The notes under the pieces: generated by a model
What the model saw: only the letters and a program-made list of their open reading frames with translations
What the model was told of the DNA's origin: nothing
The model's database searches: none
Assembly: GCF_002746455.1 (NCBI RefSeq)
Contig: NZ_NWUW01000027.1
Span: 1 to 51,777 of the forward strand
Length of the DNA: 51,777 nucleotides
Source: Bacillus fungorum
GTDB taxonomy: Bacteria > Bacillota > Bacilli > Bacillales > Bacillaceae_G
Direction of reading: 5' to 3'
In this document: piece by piece, positions 41,148 through 49,613 of the stretch
Numbering within the stretch: position 1 is the stretch's first letter
Layout: the number at the start of each line of letters is the position of its first letter
Translations under genes and position numbers: made by a program

Positions 41148-42117
41148 TAGTCCTGAAAAAGTTTTTATTAGTTATAGTTGGGATTCAGAAGAACACCAAC
41201 TATGGGTATTAGAGTTGGTAAGAAAACTTCGTTCGGAAGGTTATGATGCAAATTTTGATCGAGGTATTACATCTACTTCAACAGTCAATTTGAATCAGAT
41301 GATGATAGAACATATGCGAGATGATGATTATATTATAATGGTATTAACTGAAAAATATACAGTCAAAGCTGATGGATTTGCAGGCGGAGTGGGGTTTGAA
41401 ACAATTCTTTCATTGCCTATTATTCAACAACATCTAGATAAATTAATCATTTTAACTCGGCAACCTGCTGTTCTTCAAAAAGTTATTCCATTTCATTTGC
41501 AAGGAATAAATTATATCGATTTTTCAAATCCAGCTGAATTTGATAATAAGTTTGAAGAATTGATTTATCGATTACAAAAAGTTCCAATGTTCGATTTAGG
41601 TCCTATTGGCGAAAAAAAACTAAGAAAACCTAAATCACATGGTAATACTGCTGCAACTGTTTTAAATAATGTGAAGGTTTCTAGATTAAGTCCACCAACA
41701 GATTTAGAAAGAAATTCTTTTATCGAAGAAAACTTTAATCTTATTATTAATGGCTTAGATGAAATATTAAATACTTTACAAAGTCAAAATCCAAACTTTA
41801 TTTATCAAAAGCAAAATATAACAAACGATAAGGTCATGTATTCATTTTATTTGAATGGTCAAAATTCCGTTAACTTAAAAATATGGTTAGGAAGCTTATT
41901 TAGTTCAGACAAACAAATTCAGTTTACAGTTGGCCGTTACGTAGATATAAGTAATGATAATAGTATGAATGGCTCCGTAAATGTAGAGATAGATCGGGAG
42001 TACAATCTTTCTTTATCAATGCCTATGAACATGTTTTCGCCTAACACTAAAAATATGAAATATACTGAGGTTGTAAAGGAACTATACGAACACCATATAC
42101 TTCCATATTTAAGGTAA
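41140..42117 (+). CDS. SEFIR (TIR-like) defence protein
   Basis: 325 residues; GAAAAGGGAGAAGG lies before ATG within the upstream gene. SEFIR domain at about 7-150: KVFISYSWDSEEHQLWVLEL, RSEGYDANFDRG, DDDYIIMVLTEKY, and GVGFET, in the arrangement of bacterial SEFIR proteins reported as phage-triggered NADases. The C-terminal half (about 180-325) is unassigned, with strand-rich sequence (VMYSFYLNGQNSVNLKIWLG) that may sense infection. A strong terminator follows at 42358. Confidence 0.82.
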   Translation: MHSSPEKVFISYSWDSEEHQLWVLELVRKLRSEGYDANFDRGITSTSTVNLNQMMIEHMRDDDYIIMVLTEKYTVKADGFAGGVGFETILSLPIIQQHLDKLIILTRQPAVLQKVIPFHLQGINYIDFSNPAEFDNKFEELIYRLQKVPMFDLGPIGEKKLRKPKSHGNTAATVLNNVKVSRLSPPTDLERNSFIEENFNLIINGLDEILNTLQSQNPNFIYQKQNITNDKVMYSFYLNGQNSVNLKIWLGSLFSSDKQIQFTVGRYVDISNDNSMNGSVNVEIDREYNLSLSMPMNMFSPNTKNMKYTEVVKELYEHHILPYLR

Positions 42118-43152
42118 GAGTATTATCGACTTAGAATATTTATATGGGATATCATTATAAATACATACTATTTACGAACCGTTTGATTCATGGTCATTTA
42201 ATTAAAGTATAAGATAACTCCATTTCTTCCTCCTTGGGAGAATAGTCTATGCAACACCTCCTATAGTTTTAATATGCTAAGAATCATTGAAAATTATTTA
42301 TACTTTTTATGGTAAATGGTTGTTCGAAAGTTTTATTGTGTATTGAGCTAGAAGAACAAAAAGAACTTGTAGAAATCACTACAAGTTCTTTTTTAGATAA
42401 TGTAAAAAAGGTGAAACAAACTATCTTATTATTCATAACAAGGAAACTATCTTACTTACGGCTTGGTTTCATTATATAACAAATATTTAAAATGTAGAGA
42501 TTTTATTTTTGAATATTGAGAATATTAAAAAATAAAGATAAAGACAAAATCCTGTCTTTCCCTCCTGAAAATCACATTTTATATTTTGTATAAAACATCT
42601 TAATTCAATATCTATTTAATAATAAATTGGTGAAATATAGATAAAGGTAAATGAAGAACAAAAGTGGAGTTATGTTTACATATCAACTATGAAATAGAAA
42701 TTTGTTAGCTATCTCCATTCTTTGGCTGGCAGTACCCCTAACTTGCCCTCATACCTATTAAAGAGCGAAAAAAACATTGGTTTATCAAAAAATAAGTCAG
42801 GATTAACCTGACTTGTCGTTTCCTTTTCCTGCAATAGTTAAGAGAATAGCTAATGTGAGCGAGGTATATTCCGAGTAAATTGTGGATGCACCGAGTTAAA
42901 ACTGTTGTATAATGCCTAAGAAACCTGCCATATATAACTAGAGTGTAAAATTCGGTCATAGTAATACATATTTTTACTCGAGGCTTTTTTTCAGTGCTAT
43001 TAGTAAAACATCTTTTTTGTTGCACTTAAACCTGATAATGGAAATAAAATGCAGAATATGAACCAAAATCATGTATCTCGGCTGCCCCCCTAATAGAGCG
43101 TATGGTATGAGCAAAATAAAAAGCCCTCACATAAAGAGAGGGTTCAAATTCA
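42118..43152. other. 1-kb region without a supported gene
   Basis: Contains the SEFIR terminator, a hairpin AAGTCAGG/CCTGACTT (42797-42817) and, read on the minus strand, GGTATGAGGG followed by GGGGTACTGCCAGCC (about 42732-42760), which recalls a Tn3-family (Tn4430-like) end. A 95-codon minus-strand ORF here lacks a ribosome site and is more likely decayed transposon sequence. Confidence 0.4.
42358..42395 (+). terminator. Terminator of the SEFIR operon
   Basis: AAAGAACTTGTAG and CTACAAGTTCTTTTTT pair around AAATCA with a six-T end. Confidence 0.8.
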
Positions 43153-44028
43153 TTATTTTGTATCAGGAACTACTATGTAATCTTTTGCACTAAAATCGGA
43201 CACATCAAGAATTTTAATTGCCGAATTCTCTATAAAATCAGTAGTTAACACCATTACAGTTCCTCCATTTTTTTCAAAAGCTACCATCCTCTTTTGATTA
43301 TATTTAATAGCCAACCAAGCTGTTATGAATTGAGGGAAAATCACAAAACATGATTCAATTTTCGCCATTTGTTCTGGGATTACTTCCATATAAAAATTCC
43401 CATCATGAATAACTTTATGTCGGATATTAAATGCTTCTTCAAGCGTATCAAATATTTCCTTCTTAACTAAAGCTATATTGCCTTGTTGCAGCCAATGCAA
43501 TATATAATTAGGTCGACTACATTGAAATGCACCGATAGCGTTAATTGCTTCATCAAAATAATCTGTTATTTTTTTTTCAGTTCTATCAAAGAGGAAATTA
43601 AAAGCTTCACATGTTTGTGCTAAATCTTGAAAATTAAATTGCTTGGACATATATTCACTTACACTTATATCCATAGCATCAACGGCATCTAACTCAATAT
43701 TTTTTTCTTGCAAAAAAGAATAAATTCTATCATATATATCGTTATCGTTATCAACTATAAATACGAACAAATCCCGAAACAAAGTTTCCCAACAAGTTAC
43801 TAAAGAACTAACGTATAGACCAACAGATACTTGAAACGGTTTAGAATCTTTAAGATTTCCGTTATCCGTAGGCCTATAGTTCTCTCTCAAAAAAACCATA
43901 GATTCACTACGATGGCATAGATTAAGAACAAAATTAGTTAAAAAATGTTGCATCTCTCCTCTGCTTTTTTGTAGTTCTTTCAATTCTTGGATTAACTTAG
44001 GTTTTAACTTCCTTATTTTTTTTGACAT
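43153..44028 (-). CDS. HEPN-domain protein
   Basis: 291 residues. The N-terminal part has a helical HEPN-like layout (YVSSLVTCWETLFRDLFVFI) and near residues 195-212 LEEAFNIRHKVIHDGNF, where R203-H204-x3-H208 is the R-x4-6-H RNase signature common to RiboL-PSP/MAE_28990-type HEPN proteins. It lies alone within the defence island and could be an abortive-infection RNase. A weak GAGAATGT site precedes ATG. Motif seen; role inferred. Confidence 0.65.
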   Translation of the reverse strand: MSKKIRKLKPKLIQELKELQKSRGEMQHFLTNFVLNLCHRSESMVFLRENYRPTDNGNLKDSKPFQVSVGLYVSSLVTCWETLFRDLFVFIVDNDNDIYDRIYSFLQEKNIELDAVDAMDISVSEYMSKQFNFQDLAQTCEAFNFLFDRTEKKITDYFDEAINAIGAFQCSRPNYILHWLQQGNIALVKKEIFDTLEEAFNIRHKVIHDGNFYMEVIPEQMAKIESCFVIFPQFITAWLAIKYNQKRMVAFEKNGGTVMVLTTDFIENSAIKILDVSDFSAKDYIVVPDTK

Positions 44029-44365
44029 AATACATTCTCCAATCTCTATTTTTTGTATATTACTCTCTACTTTGTTAACTTATCCTTCTCTACATGGGTC
44101 CTGACTGCATTCCGCGACTAATACAAATTTGTCTACAATTTATATAAAATATTTTGTATTCCCTCCTTTTTCAGGGACTGATCAAATAAACTGATTATTA
44201 AAATTAAGATAATCCAAGTCTGAGGAGCACCTTAGGGCGTCTTTTTTTTAAAATATATAATGTATTACATTTATTTATAGATGCAACTTCGAAAGAGGGA
44301 ATAATATGAATTTTAATACACTAGAAATACAATCACAAGTAGCGGGATTATCGAATATTGTATTA

Positions 44366-44612
44366 TTACTGGCTAAGTAGTTTAGAGTTTCTTGTCCTAT
44401 GTTCAAAAAGTTTAGATATTGGTTGGAACAAAAAATCTAAACTACAATTTTATAGATTTACAGAACTAAATTCAATTAATCTTGTGTAAGAAGCTCCCAT
44501 TTGTACCTAATAATCTATACCATTATTCTCTATAATTCATTCATATAAAAATGATGATTTATATGGATTCTGGAGGTTACATTATCTTGAAGAATAACTT
44601 TTCCCCAACAAT
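44366..44612 (+). repeat. Direct repeat unit, copy 2 (junction of two repeat types)
   Basis: TATTGTATTATTACTGGCTA and following bases to 44414 match 46759-46817, including the box GTTTAGAGTTTCTTGTCC. From 44410 on it matches 35240-35437. It also has an inverted box GGAACAAAAAATCTAAACT. Upstream, a 25-codon ORF (44306-44380, MNFNTLEIQSQVAGLSNIVL) with GAGGGAATAAT ribosome site is a probable gene remnant. Confidence 0.6.
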
Positions 44613-44688
44613 TGCAATATTCATCTTAATAAAAGAGGTAGCTATAACTAGCTACCTCTTTTTATTTTCAATTATCTATCTATTTTCA

Positions 44689-45267
44689 TCATTGCACCCA
44701 AGAGGCAAAATTATTATATCCATTATCATCAATCCAATCATACACACGATAAGCCAATGACAATCTAAAGAATTTTCCTCTATGTGATTCAGGAGCGATT
44801 TGATTCAAATTATATGGCGCCAAATCGGTAAATTCTACCCATTTCCCCCCTGCCCACTCATACAAATGTAACTGTTTACCATCTTGACTATATTGATACC
44901 CTAGATAATCGAAGGGATTAGGTCCTTTACTTTTAATATTTCCATATTTATCTTTAAAACCATTAATATGAATCCCTAGTATTTTATTTCCTTTTTCTAT
45001 ACTTTTCATAATTTCATATCTCACCCATCTTCTATTAAAAGTCTGGGATCCGATTAAAACACATGTAACCGAGGTATTGTTAAGTCCACTATTTATTAAT
45101 CTTTTGAGAGCTATATCACTTGTTTTTTTTGCATCTTCCCAAAGAGATGCATCAAAGACTCCCGCAGCACTTTGATTTAATTTTGTTACCCAATGATTTC
45201 TTACAACATTTACTCTAAAATCAATTACATCCTGATAATGAAAACTAAAAAAAACTCTTTTCGCCAT
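44689..45267 (-). CDS. thsB: Second ThsB (TIR), orphaned
   Basis: 192 residues, starting MAKRVFFSFHYQDVIDFRVN. It closely resembles, from memory, ThsB of Bacillus cereus MSX-D12, including SVTCVLIGSQTFNRRWVRYE with the catalytic-type Glu and PFDYLGYQYSQDGKQLHLYE. The ribosome site is GAGAGGACCATGAAATT. Its own thsA, directly upstream, is a collapsed remnant, so this protein would need a ThsA encoded elsewhere, such as 36576, to have effect. The frame is fully intact. Confidence 0.9.
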   Translation of the reverse strand: MAKRVFFSFHYQDVIDFRVNVVRNHWVTKLNQSAAGVFDASLWEDAKKTSDIALKRLINSGLNNTSVTCVLIGSQTFNRRWVRYEIMKSIEKGNKILGIHINGFKDKYGNIKSKGPNPFDYLGYQYSQDGKQLHLYEWAGGKWVEFTDLAPYNLNQIAPESHRGKFFRLSLAYRVYDWIDDNGYNNFASWVQ

Positions 45268-45303
45268 AATTTCATGGTCCTCTCTGATTAATAATGGTAA
45301 TGA

Positions 45304-45580
45304 TTATTTAGATAAAATCTCTACAAACTCTAGTATAGTACTAATCAATTATTCTACCTCTGTTTCCCTGATTCTCATTACAATAATATTGAGCAATTCT
45401 TACAAAATCATTTTCTTTATTAACATTTAATCCAATTTCTTCAGCGATAGATTCCAAAATCTTTGTCCAACTAACATAGCCGGCAGGCATTGATAAATCT
45501 ACACCTGCAAAAATTGCGGCACTCTCTTCCGTCACCTCTTTTGTAAAATCCTTAATATATTATTCAAAATCTAGTTTCAT
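45304..45580 (-). pseudogene. thsA: thsA remnant with internal deletion and stop
   Basis: AAGGAGGATTAAG precedes ATG, then MKLDFE-stop-YIKDFTKEVTEESAAIFAGV and DLSMPAGYVSWTKILESIAE to ENQGNRGRI, the first 75 or so residues of an MSX-D12-type ThsA. Then, in a shifted frame, STILEFVEILSK and stop, matching the ThsA C-terminus. About 400 codons including the catalytic N and H and the SLOG domain are gone. It ends 37 bases before the intact thsB. Confidence 0.88.
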
Positions 45581-45673
45581 CTTAATCCTCCTTGCCTAAT
45601 ATACAAATAAACATCTCTTATATAAATATTTTATCATATCATTTGTCTTTTATTACTAAGATCGCTAAATCTA

Positions 45674-45709
45674 AAGTGTCCCCTAATACCCAGAATCATT
45701 TACGTATCC
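45674..45709 (-). repeat. Degenerate relative of the 38-bp transposon end
   Basis: AGTGTCCCCTAATACC, then GAATC, TTT, CGTA and CCC align with AGTGGCCCCTCATACC...CCC at 28299, with about eight mismatches over 36 positions. No partner end is evident nearby, so it is a solo or decayed end. Confidence 0.45.
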
Positions 45710-45829
45710 CAATAATTTTATACATATTAAGTATAGAAAAGGATCGAATATCATTGAATATAAATTTATATTTCTAATTATACTTATACATGATAATATT
45801 GATTTTATTTATAAAAAGGAGATAATGAA

Positions 45830-46633
45830 ATGAAGACCCATTTACAAGAGTTAATAAAATTTTATGGAGATAACATAAGCAATTCTAAAATATTAAAAAA
45901 GGAAAGATTGTATGCTTGGTTTTGTATAATTTTAACATTGGTATTCTTTATGGCAATGTTTTTTAATCAAAATACAACTGTATCGACCACAATTATAATT
46001 TTAATGTTACCTGTAACGCTTACATCTTATATAGTTTTAGTATATAAACTAGAAAAAAATTTAGGCGGCCTTGAAAATTTAACAACTGGACAAAAGATTT
46101 TGGTGTGTTGTGACACTATTTTAACAACAAAGTTTTTAGTATATTTAAATGATACTAAATCTCTAAGAGAAGTAAAGATAAAGCAATTACGTAATTATTT
46201 TGAAGAAAAAGGATTTTATAATGAAAAACATTTGAAAATTTTTATGGATGTATCAGAAAAAGAATGTCAAAATCGTTTCCTAAATATTTCATGGCTCTCA
46301 TTATTAGTAGGTTTTTTAATTCCAATTTGGACGTATTTAATGCAAAATATGTTTAAACTTCCAAATTTCAAGTTTGATATCACCTATCTTATTGATATAA
46401 ATACGGTGAAATTTATTTTTATAATAATTGCAGGTCTTGTTAGCCTCTACTATATTGCTATAAGACTTTTTTGGGCAGCTATCAAATCTATAATTTTATT
46501 GCTATTTCCTGTAAGAAAATATGAGATGTTAGATCTAACAAGTCTGATTAGAGAGTTATATCTTGAATGCTATATAGAGGAAAACCAAAAGGAAAAACCT
46601 TTAATTGTGAAGGGATTTTGTGAGAAAAAATAA
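45830..46633 (+). CDS. Four-span membrane protein, unknown
   Basis: 267 residues with AAAAAGGAGATAATG at the start. Hydrophobic helices at about 28-46, 52-70, 152-172 and 186-215 in pairs around a charged central domain (GQKILVCCDTILTTKFLVYL..EEKGFYNEKHLKIF). No enzyme motif. It lies inside the repeat-bounded defence island, so a membrane effector is possible but unproven. Confidence 0.55.
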   Translation: MKTHLQELIKFYGDNISNSKILKKERLYAWFCIILTLVFFMAMFFNQNTTVSTTIIILMLPVTLTSYIVLVYKLEKNLGGLENLTTGQKILVCCDTILTTKFLVYLNDTKSLREVKIKQLRNYFEEKGFYNEKHLKIFMDVSEKECQNRFLNISWLSLLVGFLIPIWTYLMQNMFKLPNFKFDITYLIDINTVKFIFIIIAGLVSLYYIAIRLFWAAIKSIILLLFPVRKYEMLDLTSLIRELYLECYIEENQKEKPLIVKGFCEKK

Positions 46634-46756
46634 ATAAAGTGTAGATTGTTCATGTTTTCCCTTCCCTTTTATTAATTATACTTTTATAGTACATTTTGAG
46701 GATATTAGGAGATTTGATGTAAAGTTAATGATTTCAGAGGAACAAAAGTAAACTTT

Positions 46757-46931
46757 TTATTGTATTATTACCGGCTAAGTAGTTTAGAGTTTCTTGTCCT
46801 ATGTTCAAAAGGTTTAGACTTTCATGTCCCTTTATTGAGACATGAAAGTACCTACAAAATTTATGATAATGGCTATTTATCAACGATTGTTTATGAGATT
46901 TTAGTTTAGACTTTTATGTCTTTCTACAACA
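46757..46931 (+). repeat. Box cluster, copy 3, with possible transposon terminus
   Basis: Boxes GTTTAGAGTTTCTTGTCC (46782), GTTTAGACTTTCATGTCC (46812), inverted GACATGAAAGTACC (46839) and GTTTAGACTTTTATGTC (46904), closing with TTTCTACAACA. Read inwards from the right this gives TGTTGTAGAAAGACATAAAA, like the TGT end plus nested TnsB-type sites of Tn7-like elements. No tns genes are in the window. Confidence 0.5.
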
Positions 46932-47053
46932 AGTTCCTAAGTTATTAAAATTAGCAAGCCCAGAATTTAAAAAAGATATTATTCAATTACTAAAATACTT
47001 ATAAGATATATATTACGGAAATAGATTTAGATATTAGTAATTCCTTGAACTAC

Positions 47054-47092
47054 CCCCACTTTCACTTCGTTTAGAAGTGAGGGGTTCCTAAG
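47054..47092. repeat. IS200/IS605-type right-end hairpin
   Basis: CACTTCGTTTAGAAGTG hairpin inside an ACCCCC..GGGGTTCC frame, directly 3' of the tnpB remnant on the minus strand, as in IS605/IS1341 right ends that also form the 3' part of the omega RNA. Confidence 0.65.
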
Positions 47093-47119
47093 TAAAGAGT
47101 TCTATCGAACTCTAATTGA

Positions 47120-47359
47120 TTAGGCTATCCCCGCAGTCCTTGCGGTTAGAAGCCTTATCGCCTCATTCTTTAGATTGATACTTGCGTTAATATCCCTATC
47201 ATGGTGTGTACGACAAGAAGGACAATCCCATTCACGTAGGTTTAGATTTTTAACGTCTTTGTTTTGATATCCACAACAAGAGCATAATTGGCTGGAAGCA
47301 AATGTTTTCGATACGACAATGACTTGTTTGCCATACCATTTTGCTTTGTATTCTAACAT
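47120..47359 (-). pseudogene. tnpB: IS605-family TnpB, C-terminal remnant
   Basis: 79 residues covering the end of TnpB: FASSQLCSCCGYQNKDVKNL and WDCPSCRTHHDRDINASINL, that is the zinc finger C-x2-C..C-x2-C and the RuvC-III D-R-D-x-N-A. RuvC-I and -II are absent, so it cannot cut. Upstream sequence (47360-47420) is broken coding of another frame. Confidence 0.85.
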
Positions 47360-48018
47360 GAATCATAAGCTAATAGTACTGGCAACGACCTATCATCTTT
47401 GTTTAAACGCATTCTTATCATCTCCATTAAAAAATTATCATATAATAATTATACATTTTTAAAATGAAGATGCCTATATCACTAACAGATAATGCTTAAA
47501 GTTTAATTATGTTCCAATACAATAAAACCGTAGAAATTTAATATTCCCACGGTTTTTATGCATACCAAGTCCTATTTGAGGCACTTGGTAATAGCCTTTC
47601 GTTATTATAGTAAACATTGCCACTTGGAGCTACTTCGTGGAGATTTCCTTTCCTTTTATCCTATCCCTTATTTTTGTATATTAAGAAAATTATAACATAT
47701 CCGTTATTACTGATATAATTTGAAAATCTGTATTTGAAGTATGCTACCAACGGTCTCTTCATTGGACTATAATAAAGACATCGATTAATTATGGTTTCTT
47801 CAATCTGCTGAAATATATACTATAAATTTTAATATAACTATATACATATTTAACGATTTAAATTATAATTAATATGTCTGTTATTTGTTTTAATTCATTT
47901 GAAAAGGCAATTCCTTTTATAAAGGAATTGCCTATCTTTTTTATAAGCTAAAAAAAGATTGATCATCTATAACAAAATAGTTCATTCCCCCAATTTATAA
48001 TTGGGGGAGTCATTTAAT
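47360..48018. other. Gene-free stretch with terminators
   Basis: Contains AAAACCGTAGAAA/TTCCCACGGTTTT (47525-47561), AGGCAATTCCTTT/AAAGGAATTGCCT (47907-47938, an intrinsic terminator with T-run) and CCCCCAATT/AATTGGGGG (about 47991-48010). No ORF that I would call. Confidence 0.5.
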
Positions 48019-48405
48019 TTATTGAAAGCTCTTTGGACGAAAGTCTTCTTTTTCTAGAATAATTGATGGTGATAAATTAATACGCTTTGAATCTGTGAAC
48101 TCGACAGTTGCTGCACCGTATTCATTAATGAAATGCGTTTCTATTCGCTCGTGTTCTTCTTTACTACATTTACCACTGCATCCCCAATCTGTACATAAAG
48201 GTGATTCTATTTTTTTGGTTCCTTCATGAAAACTGTACAATTCGTTATATTGTTCTTCATCTTTATAGGGAAATTTAGTTTTTAAGTTGTTAGTATCTTT
48301 CCATCGTTGAACTAACTCCCGATAAAGCCTCTTATATGATTCTGTGACATCTGGTTTATATATATAAGGAACTTCTTCACTTTCCGCTATTTTTCTTAAA
48401 AAAGC
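48019..48405 (-). pseudogene. Truncated unknown protein, C-terminal part
   Basis: The frame reads QRAFLRKIAESEEVPYIYKP, VTESYKRLYRELVQRWKDTN and, after an internal TTG, YSFHEGTKKIESPLCTDWGC to EDFRPKSFQ. No proper start or ribosome site is found, and a plus-strand fragment abuts it near 48405, so this is a broken gene. Family not recognised; a C-x3-C-x3-C motif (CTDWGCSGKC) is present. Confidence 0.4.
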
Positions 48406-48429
48406 CCTTTGTTGTTTGATTATTATTTT

Positions 48430-48597
48430 ATTCTCTTTGTTAGCGAGGATCTTAAAAGCTATAAAATTCGAAAAGTCGAAGAGAAAAATGAAATTGCTAC
48501 AGTAACTGTTGATGCTGTATATAAAGGTAATCCTAAAAAAGTAATCGTAATTGAACTAGAGAAAACGGATGATGGTTGGAAAATAAGTAAATCATAA
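48430..48597 (+). pseudogene. C-terminal fragment, DUF4878/NTF2-like
   Basis: EDLKSYKIRKVEEKNEIATV then VDAVYKGNPKKVIVIELEKT and DDGWKISKS: the last strands of the NTF2-like lipoprotein fold in which a final W-K-I strand is typical. The N-terminal two thirds are missing. Confidence 0.45.
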
Positions 48598-48693
48598 AAA
48601 ACGTTCTAGAATTCTAGGTTCTTATAGCGAGCAATTTGCACATAGATATCGATAAATTGATTGCTGTAAAATATATAAAAGACTATCTATCAA

Positions 48694-48729
48694 GAGGGTT
48701 TACTTGTTTTCAAAACAAGCAAACCCTTC
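48694..48729 (+). terminator. Hairpin, probable terminator
   Basis: GAGGGTTTACTTGTTTT and AAAACAAGCAAACCCTTC pair with one mismatch. Weak T-run, so the direction of use is uncertain. Confidence 0.5.
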
Positions 48730-48920
48730 ACTATAAAACTACTTTTATTTTTATATCACTTACATTAGGAATCACAGTATAAACCTCTTAATTAAGCCCC
48801 TCATATTTCCAAACGTTGACCAAAAAATAAAAATATGGTATGTTTACTTTAGATTAGTTATATATTGAATGCATATCCAATATATATAAAGTATAGTACT
48901 TAACTGAATTGCATATACTA

Positions 48921-48954
48921 AAAAAGACGAGATGCTGTCAACATCCCGTCTCAT
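48921..48954. terminator. Hairpin 3' of the small basic protein gene
   Basis: GACGAGATG and CATCCCGTC form a stem with one mismatch around CTGTCAA; A-runs before it give T-runs on the minus strand, fitting a terminator for the gene at 48991. Confidence 0.5.
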
Positions 48955-48990
48955 AACTGCTACCGTCAAGGTGGTTGTTATTAAAAGGTT

Positions 48991-49146
48991 TTATTTTTTT
49001 CTAAGCCCACCCTTGTGCTTCCGACGGCTACGAAGAGTGGGTTTTTTGCTGTCTTCATTTAGAATCTGCTTTCTCAGAAGATACGCTGAAACTTCGCGTA
49101 CCACTGCTTTTGCAATTTCTTTTAAAAGTTCAAACAAAAAATCCAT
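48991..49146 (-). CDS. 51-residue amphipathic basic protein
   Basis: ATG 49146 is preceded by AAAGGAGGTGATC, an almost complete anti-16S complement, at normal spacing, which decides the start. The product MDFLFELLKEIAKAVVREVS has an amphipathic N-terminal helix, then a Lys/Arg-rich tail ending RSRRKHKGGLRKK. Such helix-plus-basic-tail peptides can act on membranes or nucleic acid; a type I toxin is one possibility. No family is known to me. Confidence 0.55.
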   Translation of the reverse strand: MDFLFELLKEIAKAVVREVSAYLLRKQILNEDSKKPTLRSRRKHKGGLRKK

Positions 49147-49553
49147 GTTATGATCACCTCCTTTCCTTCCAAATGGAAAGAAGGGATAATAACAACCCAC
49201 CTTCACAATATACAGTTATACTTCTATTTTAGCATAATTCGAATCTCTTAAATAGTTAATTCCTCCATTTTCAAAGTCTTTCTAATGTCATAGTATCGTA
49301 ATGTAGCAGATATTTAGTTTACTATAATTTAAATATGTATACTGATAGTTTGGTATACATTCAGATTAAAAGAGTGAAGTTACAAATAACTAATTACTCA
49401 TGAAAATAGTTATATTTTTATAAGTAACATTAAAATTCACATAAATCACGCGAAAACAGCCTCTCAGATTCGTTTGTATCGCATTTTATCCATTAACTTA
49501 ATGATATTATATGCATCGGTCTTTTCTTCCTTGTTTATAGCTTTTAAGTTAAT

Positions 49554-49590
49554 TTAAAAGAAACCGGCTGTTTTTAACCGATTTCTTTTA
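49554..49590 (-). terminator. Terminator of the 49614 operon
   Basis: AAAAGAAA.CGG and CCGATTTCTTTT pair around TGTTTTTAA. It lies 24 bases past the stop of the minus-strand gene. The stretch 49207-49553 shows no gene. Confidence 0.6.
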
Positions 49591-49613
49591 AAAATTCCTA
49601 TAAAAAATATATG

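Noticed and set aside
42738..43025. 95-codon minus-strand ORF
   Set aside because: No ribosome site and unusual composition; the 5' region resembles a transposon end, so decayed noncoding DNA is more likely.
43080..43140. Possible IS end near the HEPN gene
   Set aside because: AGCCCTC/GAGGGTT is adequately explained as a weak terminator of the HEPN gene; no paired end was found.
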